Origin: Desulfobacterales bacterium
GTDB lineage: Bacteria; Desulfobacterota; Desulfobulbia; Desulfobulbales; BM004
Reading direction: 5' to 3'
Assembly (NCBI GenBank): GCA_030621655.1
Contig: JAUXHH010000091.1
Span: 1-6,606, forward strand
DNA: 6,606 nucleotides
Positions 1-4,841 of this stretch are shown here, in pieces. Every line of letters starts with the position of its first letter. The first letter of the stretch is position 1. Position numbers and translations under genes: made by a program. The notes under the pieces are model-generated. The model was not told where the DNA came from. It saw only the letters and a program-made list of their open reading frames with translations, and made no database searches.

Positions 1-851
1 ACATTGCGTAACCCCTTGAGAAAATCTCCCTGGGGATGCATATTCAACTCCTCTGTCTTGAGAGGAGTGATTACATGTTTATATGTTTCAAGCGGAAGCT
101 TGAGTTGTTTGATAATATAATGCAGAATATGGGTAAAGACTTCCGAGTCGCTCTGGTAACCGATATAACCGGGGTAGTGCATACCGGTCAGTAACTCCTT
201 GATAGGCACATACGCTGTGTTTTCACCGTTTGTCATGGAGGCGATCCCCTGGATAAAGAAGGGATGGCAGGCATAGAGATTGATTCCGTAGTTGGTGTTC
301 TGCCTACCCTGAGCCATAACAACCCGGGACTTGATGCGATTATCGTTCAGGTGTAGAGCCTCTCCGATTCCCAAAGGCCAGCCTACTTCCTTGATGGTTG
401 CAACATCCGGCCAGAAAGAAAAGACCGTGAGGTCGGAGCCGTGATCTTCGCCGTTCTTACGCAGTTCCAAACGGGTCAGCATCAGCTGTTTCTCTATCTC
501 ATCAGCATCATAGGACTTCCAGGATGCAGGTAATTTATAGACTCTTAAGAAGTAACTGTGGCGATCCTCTGCTTCAATCTTTGTAAAGTCAACATCAAAT
601 TCGTGGTCATATTTGAGATGAAATCCCTTTTCCTGCATAAGGGCGTCCAGCCGGTGATAGGCTTCCTCTGTATGTGCAATCCCTGAAAGGATAGGATCCT
701 TGGTGTGGTATGCAAAATCAGAGAACTTGACACCGCGGAGGACTAAGCCTAAGCCACTTCCATCATATCCTTCCTGCATTGCCTCCATGGCCGTGAGGAC
801 ATCGAAGGGTGAAAAGGGTTTGCTGGCGGTTTTAAGAGCTAACCGGCACAT
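1..851 (-). CDS. Class II glutamine amidotransferase, glutaminase module of split glutamate synthase (partial, C-terminus outside window)
   Basis: Predicted to release ammonia from glutamine for a glutamate synthase assembled from separate polypeptides (glutaminase, FMN-binding synthase core, GXGXG domain), in the cytoplasm. The 283 visible residues begin Met-Cys-Arg, so removal of Met exposes the N-terminal nucleophile Cys2, the hallmark of Ntn-type amidotransferases. An early YDGSGLGL segment (residues 29-36) follows. Arg183 in QGRQNTN, the Asn208-Gly209-Glu210-Asn211-Thr212 block and SDSEV (Asp235) sit in the order seen in GltB-type glutaminase domains, where the Asn-Gly pair forms the oxyanion hole. 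The start is fixed by the catalytic Cys and by an AAGGAG ribosome site (858-863) 6-7 bases upstream. No synthase domain is visible. The other subunits would lie to the left of the window, where the reading frame is still open. The alternative is another GltB-like amidotransferase such as a GlxB type; the class is secure, the partner enzyme inferred. Confidence 0.88.
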   Translation of the reverse strand, partial: MCRLALKTASKPFSPFDVLTAMEAMQEGYDGSGLGLVLRGVKFSDFAYHTKDPILSGIAHTEEAYHRLDALMQEKGFHLKYDHEFDVDFTKIEAEDRHSYFLRVYKLPASWKSYDADEIEKQLMLTRLELRKNGEDHGSDLTVFSFWPDVATIKEVGWPLGIGEALHLNDNRIKSRVVMAQGRQNTNYGINLYACHPFFIQGIASMTNGENTAYVPIKELLTGMHYPGYIGYQSDSEVFTHILHYIIKQLKLPLETYKHVITPLKTEELNMHPQGDFLKGLRN

Positions 852-876
852 AGTATTCTCCTTGTAGAAATCTCCC

Positions 877-904
877 CTTTTATGGAAATTTTTTTCATTG
901 TAAA
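877..904 (-). promoter_or_regulatory. Weak sigma70-like promoter candidate for the amidotransferase gene
   Basis: On the minus strand a TTTACA hexamer (899-904) is followed after 16 bases by TAAAAG (877-882, 4 of 6 consensus bases), just upstream of the ribosome site. The spacer is AT-rich. I saw no sigma54-type GG-N10-GC element with the expected TGGCAC/TTGCA flanks here, which one might look for at a nitrogen-assimilation gene. Low confidence, since such matches arise easily in AT-rich DNA. Confidence 0.25.
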
Positions 905-1150
905 GGACTGTTAAATGGTTATTTTTTACAATTATGTAAGAAACCGAAATGTCGATGTGACGAACCCGTTTTTCTACAACGAAAGGGTATAGATGTCAAG
1001 AGTAAATGATTGGAAGTTTTTGGTGGTGCCCTTAAAGAAACGGAATTGGGGCAATTGCAAGTTTGAGATAGTCTGCAGGAAATGAAGTCCTGGAGTGATG
1101 GAGTGCCTAAAGTTACAAGTGAGCTAAAGTTTATAAAAGATGGATGCTGC

Positions 1151-1313
1151 TTGAAACCTTGACTCCTTATGTCAATCACCAGCAGTTTTTATGCTGTCAA
1201 CTTAAACCTTTCAGTATTCAGAGTTCCTTGTTTACCCTACAAGAGGGCATAAACTTTATTCAATCTTTTTTCTTGTCCCTCGACCCTTTGAAACCTTGAC
1301 CCCTTGAAACCTT
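1151..1313. repeat. Direct repeats of TTGAAACCTT / TTGAAACCTTGACYCCTT
   Basis: The 18-base unit TTGAAACCTTGACYCCTT occurs at 1151-1168 and again at 1288-1305 with one difference. A third TTGAAACCTT copy follows at 1304-1313, so the right-hand cluster is a 16-base-period tandem of about 1.6 units ending directly at the stop codon of the DJ-1/PfpI gene. On the minus strand it reads AAGGTTTCAAGGGGTCAAGG. Spacing between the clusters is 137 bases. The function is unknown. No cas gene, spacer regularity or dyad accompanies it, so it is not CRISPR. Confidence 0.75.
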
Positions 1314-1315
1314 TT

Positions 1316-1834
1316 TTATCCCAGTGCTGCAATAATGGTCCGCATGAAAGGTGGAAGATCGTCTGGTGTCCTGCTGGTGATGATATTGTCATCAACCACA
1401 ACTTCCTGGTCAACATAGTTGGCCCCTGCATGGATCATGTCATCCTTGATGGCAAAAAAGGATGTGACTGTTCTGCCCTGCAGCACATCGGCAGAGGCCA
1501 GCATCCAGCCGGCGTGGCAGATAGCCGCCACCACCTTGCCGGTGTTGACGCAACTCCGGACCAGGTTCACCATTTCAGGGTGCCGGCGCATGTGATCCGG
1601 TGCATAACCACCAGGGATGATAAGACCATCGCAGTCAGCTGCAGAAACATCCGCCATACCTGTGTCTGCCTTTATTGGAAGTCCGGCTTTGCCGTTATAT
1701 ACCAGGCCGCCCATGGGGCCGACAACGATCACTTCTGCACCTGCCTCCTTAAGCCTGTAGTAGGGATACCAGAACTCCAGATCATTATAGGTTGTTTCCA
1801 CCAGGATGAATACTTTTTTGCCTGCTAACTCCAT
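1316..1834 (-). CDS. DJ-1/PfpI family protein (class I glutamine amidotransferase-like fold)
   Basis: A complete 172-residue protein, the usual length for single-domain PfpI/YhbO/DJ-1 proteins, whose reported activities include protease, glyoxalase III and protein/nucleotide deglycase. The nucleophile elbow AICHAGW carries Cys106-His107. Asp80 in PGGYAPD aligns with the acidic residue (Glu74 in PH1704) that completes the triad from a neighbouring subunit. Glu20 in DLEFWYPYYRLKEAG aligns with DJ-1 Glu18, which contacts the reactive Cys. Asn17 replaces the first Glu of the family's EFED-type motif. No export signal is present, so it is cytoplasmic. The start is supported by GGAGG (1841-1845) 6 bases upstream. 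It lies 51 bases downstream of the DUF900 lipoprotein gene on the same strand and may be co-transcribed. The exact substrate cannot be told from sequence. Family assignment is firm. Confidence 0.93.
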   Translation of the reverse strand: MELAGKKVFILVETTYNDLEFWYPYYRLKEAGAEVIVVGPMGGLVYNGKAGLPIKADTGMADVSAADCDGLIIPGGYAPDHMRRHPEMVNLVRSCVNTGKVVAAICHAGWMLASADVLQGRTVTSFFAIKDDMIHAGANYVDQEVVVDDNIITSRTPDDLPPFMRTIIAALG

Positions 1835-1885
1835 GGGCTGCCTCCATTGGATTTTTGTTCCCGGTTATACGCAATCCTGAACTTG

Positions 1886-3250
1886 TTATTCTGTTTTTTT
1901 CTCCATGAGCGGTGCCAGTGCCGGGTTCTCCTTTGCCAGTCTTTCTGCCAGGGTTGTAATATAATCCGGAGGGAATTTCCATATCGGCCATTCTGGGGTC
2001 CGCTGCAGAGTCCTTTCCTCAGGTGTCAGGTCATACATGAGTGTGGAAAGAATATCGCTGCTGACCCAGGGGCTTTGCCGAAAGTAGGCATGTCCGTTAC
2101 CTGTGGTGGATTTCTCGGCATCTGTAACATCAATAAAGGTAATCTCATCGGTTCCCCAGAGCCATTCAGCTATGGACTCTGTCATTTTGCTTTCATCCCA
2201 CGTCTGTCCCAGTCTGTCTCGATTGAACACCCATTTCGACATGCCGAGCGCCTTGTCCATTTCAGAGAGGTATATGGTGAAGTTCTTGGACACGTTCAGA
2301 ATTCCTTCATCAATGTAAGCACCAAAAAGCTGCCGGTCAAAATCACTGCCGGCCAGGATGACATGGCCGATGCGCAGGTATTTACGGAAAGTTTCCTTAT
2401 CTTCATCTCTGTAGATGAGTGCCAACTGGTTAAGGGCGTTGATCACGAGCCTTGTGCCGGCACTATAGCCAATGATGTGAATATTTTCTGCGTCAGTATC
2501 CCTGGCCAGGTATTCAAGTAATAAACGCAGGTTATAGGCTGAAAGGGTGGTTGTCTCCAGGTCGGAAAAATAGGCAAGTGTTTTCGGGGTCGAGGGCCAG
2601 GAGTAGGCAATGAATACACCATCGTAACCCAGAAAATGCCAGAGTTCAGTGGCAACAAGCAGTGGGTTTTCAAACACTACCTTATAACCATGCACATAGA
2701 TGAATATATCCTTGCGCTTGGATTTAGCCAGTTTCTCATTGATCTTGGCGGCAAATTCTTCACCAGGTTGCTGCAGTTCAGGTCCTTTAACTTCCGGCGG
2801 GATAAAGTTTGAGTAACTTTCGGCAAGTATGCCGGTCTCCTCAACCGCGGTAATCTTCATTGGATATTTATCAGAACGGTTTTTCAGGAGCGAGATTTCC
2901 CGGGCTTCCTCCCAGGTCATGCTATCATCCCCAAGTTTTATTTTTCCAACTCCAAGCCGCAGGAGAAACCCTCTTTCATTCAGGTAGACATTTTTCTCGT
3001 CTCCTTCTTCAGCAGGCTTCCTGTCAGTGGCATAGAGCATCCCTTCATAGGGGATAGATTGAATGGGATCAAAATCGGTAAATGGATCAATTGCTCCTGT
3101 GTCATACACATCAGGTGCCGGCATCAGAAATATCTGGTTGATCGGCTGTTTCCTGCCACATGCTGTCAGACTGAAAAGCAGGACAAAAACAAGGAGCCTG
3201 GCAAGAAAGACCCGATTGATAATAAGTGAACGGTTAACTGGTGGATTCAT
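1886..3250 (-). CDS. DUF900-type alpha/beta hydrolase, predicted lipoprotein
   Basis: A 454-residue protein with a basic, then hydrophobic N-terminus ending in the lipobox Leu28-Thr29-Ala30-Cys31. Cys31 would be lipidated and the mature enzyme anchored in the envelope. The N-terminal third (about 65-145) resembles the accessory segment of DUF900 proteins. The hydrolase core starts at IFIYVHGY (His187-Gly188-Tyr189, oxyanion region) and has the nucleophile elbow GYSAG (Ser263). Candidate partners are Asp332 in YLSEMDKAL and His387 in NGHAYF, by position in the fold. The LAGSDFD stretch (Asp303) is also typical of the family. It is probably an esterase, lipase or acyl hydrolase; the substrate is unknown. 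An AAGGA ribosome site (3258-3262) sits 7 bases before ATG. Neighbours are a secreted lipase-like gene 89 bases upstream and DJ-1/PfpI downstream. A promoter-like pair and Fur-like box precede it. Confidence 0.88.
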   Translation of the reverse strand: MNPPVNRSLIINRVFLARLLVFVLLFSLTACGRKQPINQIFLMPAPDVYDTGAIDPFTDFDPIQSIPYEGMLYATDRKPAEEGDEKNVYLNERGFLLRLGVGKIKLGDDSMTWEEAREISLLKNRSDKYPMKITAVEETGILAESYSNFIPPEVKGPELQQPGEEFAAKINEKLAKSKRKDIFIYVHGYKVVFENPLLVATELWHFLGYDGVFIAYSWPSTPKTLAYFSDLETTTLSAYNLRLLLEYLARDTDAENIHIIGYSAGTRLVINALNQLALIYRDEDKETFRKYLRIGHVILAGSDFDRQLFGAYIDEGILNVSKNFTIYLSEMDKALGMSKWVFNRDRLGQTWDESKMTESIAEWLWGTDEITFIDVTDAEKSTTGNGHAYFRQSPWVSSDILSTLMYDLTPEERTLQRTPEWPIWKFPPDYITTLAERLAKENPALAPLMEKKTE

Positions 3251-3279
3251 GCTGTTTTCCTTGTGATAGTATTAGTAGT

Positions 3280-3298
3280 GAAAATAATTATCCTTATC
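3280..3298 (-). promoter_or_regulatory. Fur-box-like operator
   Basis: On the minus strand this reads GATAAGGATAATTATTTTC, matching the classical 19-base Fur consensus GATAATGATAATCATTATC at 16 of 19 positions by my count. It begins about 6 bases downstream of the candidate -10 hexamer, so it would cover the transcription start and early leader of the DUF900 lipoprotein gene, a standard position for repression. The surrounding DNA is AT-rich, which raises the chance of coincidence. Fur is not encoded in this window. Confidence 0.5.
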
Positions 3299-3303
3299 AC
3301 TTA

Positions 3304-3331
3304 AATATACTGCAGAAAAAGTGGAGGTCAA
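3304..3331 (-). promoter_or_regulatory. Sigma70-like promoter upstream of the DUF900 lipoprotein gene
   Basis: On the minus strand TTGACC (3326-3331, 5 of 6) and TATATT (3304-3309, 5 of 6) are separated by 16 bases. The predicted start near 3297 leaves a leader of roughly 45 bases before the ATG at 3250. The -35 hexamer lies just past the stop codon of the upstream lipase-like gene. This would let the DUF900 and DJ-1/PfpI genes be transcribed independently of the lipase gene. Confidence 0.45.
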
Positions 3332-3339
3332 GGCGACAA

Positions 3340-4098
3340 TCAATTTATCCCATCCTGGGGCAATTCTTCTGTATTGCTGAATCTGCCATTTTTCAGGAAA
3401 TGTATTACCTCAAGCACAACCTGCTGGTTTTCCATAATATACGCATGGGAGACATTCACAAGCAGGAAATCAGTCATGCCTTCCAGTTTTGTTTTTTCCA
3501 CCGCTACCTTGCCATCATCCTTTCCAGGGATGATCCACGATGATATCGGATCAATTGTCCGGTCTCCTGTTATTATTCCAAGCTCAAAATCTGCAGGACC
3601 CAGACTATTGGGAAAACTTTCAGGGTCTGTACCCAGCTGCATGGATGCCGGACCGAAAATCTTCTTGAATAATGAGTAATCCTTGAGTAAATCAACTGTT
3701 TCGCTGCCTTTGTTCGGGGGACTCAGCATGACCACCCTGCCAAGGTTTTCAGGCCTTTTCCGGGCAATAAGGGCCCGTACCAGAATGCCACCCAGGGAAT
3801 GGGTGACAAAATGCAGATCTGATTCTTTCCGGCTGCAGCAGGTTTCCAGATATTGTAGGAGGTCAGCCACTAAAGAGTCAATTTCACCTTTTCTGGATTC
3901 ATAGTCGTAGTTGAATACATGGTATCCGGCTTCTGTAAGTCTTCCCTGCATATAGGTCATTGATTTGGAAGTCCGGCCAAGACCGTGCAGCAGAACGACC
4001 GTGTCTGGAGAGGCCAACTCTTGTGCAGAGATGGGAGTGCTGCCCATGATGCATAATAGAATGGCAGCAAAATATGTATATGTTTGTATGAATTTCAT
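3340..4098 (-). CDS. Exported lipase/esterase-like alpha/beta hydrolase
   Basis: A 252-residue protein with a Sec-type signal peptide: Lys2, a hydrophobic run to about residue 19, and a likely cleavage after Ala25 in TPISAQE. The mature protein would be periplasmic or secreted. VVLLHGLGR (His38-Gly39, oxyanion loop) precedes the nucleophile elbow THSLGG with Ser101; its first position is Thr rather than Gly. Asp194/Asp195 in PGKDDGKV and His218 in NVSHAY complete a plausible triad. This pattern resembles triacylglycerol-lipase/PGAP1-like esterases; the acyl substrate is unknown. The only start that keeps the whole signal peptide is the ATG at 4098, although its ribosome site is poor (no clear AGGAG in the preceding 20 bases), suggesting low translation. 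It is the first of three same-strand genes and diverges from the HAD gene. Confidence 0.87.
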   Translation of the reverse strand: MKFIQTYTYFAAILLCIMGSTPISAQELASPDTVVLLHGLGRTSKSMTYMQGRLTEAGYHVFNYDYESRKGEIDSLVADLLQYLETCCSRKESDLHFVTHSLGGILVRALIARKRPENLGRVVMLSPPNKGSETVDLLKDYSLFKKIFGPASMQLGTDPESFPNSLGPADFELGIITGDRTIDPISSWIIPGKDDGKVAVEKTKLEGMTDFLLVNVSHAYIMENQQVVLEVIHFLKNGRFSNTEELPQDGIN

Positions 4099-4182
4099 AG
4101 ATGAATGACTTGTAGATATAAAAATGGTAATAAAAAAACTATCCGGAATATAAATCTTTTTTCCTTAACATGAAAGCTGTGA

Positions 4183-4196
4183 CTGATAATTGTCAG
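4183..4196. promoter_or_regulatory. Dyad CTGATAATTGTCAG in the divergent intergenic region
   Basis: The 14-base sequence is palindromic except for its fifth and tenth positions (12 of 14). It sits 11 bases before the HAD start codon, abutting the AGG ribosome site at 4198-4200. It could be an operator for a dimeric repressor or a small stem that limits ribosome access. The 109-base divergent spacer (4099-4207) holds AT-rich tracts such as GAATATAAATC but no convincing promoter pair on either strand. Confidence 0.35.
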
Positions 4197-4207
4197 CAGG
4201 TAACATT

Positions 4208-4810
4208 ATGAAGATACAAGCAATTTTGCTCGATTTCGGCGGGGTTATAGCTGAAGAAGGCTTTCAGCAGGGGCTTTATGCCATAGCCGGGAAATTCGGG
4301 CTTGACCGGAAACGTTTTTTTCAGCTTGCTAACGAGGCAGTCTACAATTCAGGATATGTGACCGGAACGGGTAGTGAAAAAGATTACTGGAATGAGGTTA
4401 GAAAACACAGCGGCATCATGGCAACCGATGAGGAACTGCGGCAGGAGATATTGTCCCGTTTTATCCCACGGGACTGGATGCTGGAAGTAGTCATATCCTT
4501 TCGACAGCAGGGGCTGATAACAGCAATTTTAAGCGATCAGTCTGATTGGCTTGACCGGTTGGATTCCCAGTTTCATTTTTTTCAGTACTTTGATGCGGTG
4601 TTTAACAGTTTCCATCTTGGCAAAACAAAACGCGACTCAACGATTTTTGTTGAGACTCTGCAATCGCTGAAAGTAAATGCAGGCGAAGTTCTTTTTGTGG
4701 ACGACAACATTGGCCACATTGACAGGGCAACAGCGGCAGGATTACAGACCCACCACTATAACGGGCGGGAAGGGTTTATGAAAAAAATGAAGGAACTCGG
4801 TCTGCAGTAG
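4208..4810 (+). CDS. HAD-superfamily phosphatase, YihX-like (subfamily IA)
   Basis: A 200-residue cytoplasmic protein of typical length for small HAD phosphatases. Motif I is LLDFGGVI: Asp9 is the nucleophile, but the second Asp of the usual DxD is Gly11, as in E. coli YihX (DLGNV), an alpha-D-glucose-1-phosphate phosphatase. Motif II is Ser109 in ILSDQ. Motif III is probably Lys141 in LGKTKRDSTIF, where the usual Lys-Pro is Lys-Arg. Motif IV is VLFVDDN with Asp165-Asp166. A helical cap occupies about residues 15-95. I chose ATG 4208, with AGG at 4198-4200, because homology begins at MKIQAILLDF; a TTG at 4190 in frame would add six residues without a better ribosome site. The next gene starts 31 bases after its stop, so the two are probably co-transcribed. 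The natural substrate is unknown; a sugar phosphate is a guess by analogy. Confidence 0.88.
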   Translation: MKIQAILLDFGGVIAEEGFQQGLYAIAGKFGLDRKRFFQLANEAVYNSGYVTGTGSEKDYWNEVRKHSGIMATDEELRQEILSRFIPRDWMLEVVISFRQQGLITAILSDQSDWLDRLDSQFHFFQYFDAVFNSFHLGKTKRDSTIFVETLQSLKVNAGEVLFVDDNIGHIDRATAAGLQTHHYNGREGFMKKMKELGLQ

Positions 4811-4841
4811 AGGCAGATTGAGAAAACAGTCGGCGGGGAAA

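Larger units (their letters stand above)
852..1315. other. Gene-poor intergenic region with degenerate repeats
   Basis: This stretch of about 460 bases lies upstream of the amidotransferase gene and downstream of the DJ-1/PfpI gene. I see no credible gene. The open frames on both strands are short, rich in Cys, Ser and Pro, lack a ribosome site and resemble no family I know. The content is low-complexity: a GGAGTGATGGAGTG motif near 1092-1105, TTCAGTATTCAGAG near 1209-1222, and TTGAAACCTT units (annotated separately). These look like worn copies of short repeat families. A CAGCA/TGCTG stem with a 7-base loop lies near 1190-1206, but it has no following T-run, so it is not called a terminator. 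Confidence 0.6.

Noticed and set aside
852..1020. Sigma54 promoter for the amidotransferase gene
   Set aside because: No TGGCAC-N5-TTGCA-like sequence was found on the minus strand in this stretch.
919..1179. Open frame of 86 codons on the minus strand in the long spacer
   Set aside because: Its composition is rich in Ser, Cys and Pro, there is no ribosome site, no family resemblance, and it overlaps repeat-like DNA.
1190..1206. Rho-independent terminator (CAGCA/TGCTG stem)
   Set aside because: Only five base pairs with a seven-base loop and no T-tract following on either strand.
1151..1313. CRISPR-like array
   Set aside because: Only three short units, irregular spacing, no dyad and no cas genes.
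1237..1431. Open frame of 64 codons on the minus strand crossing the end of the DJ-1/PfpI gene
   Set aside because: It overlaps the conserved 3' end of a well-supported gene in another frame and runs through the TTGAAACCTT repeats.
1304..1828. Long open frame on the plus strand opposite the DJ-1/PfpI gene
   Set aside because: It mirrors the coding strand; the protein has no recognisable motif while the minus-strand product has a complete family signature.
4190..4207. TTG start for the HAD gene, adding six residues
   Set aside because: It falls inside the dyad, has no ribosome site, and family similarity starts at the ATG at 4208.
4818..4841. TTG start for the HD-CBS gene with GAGG at 4810-4813
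   Set aside because: Not excluded, but spacing is short (4 bases) and the added residues are outside the HD domain; ATG 4842 was preferred.
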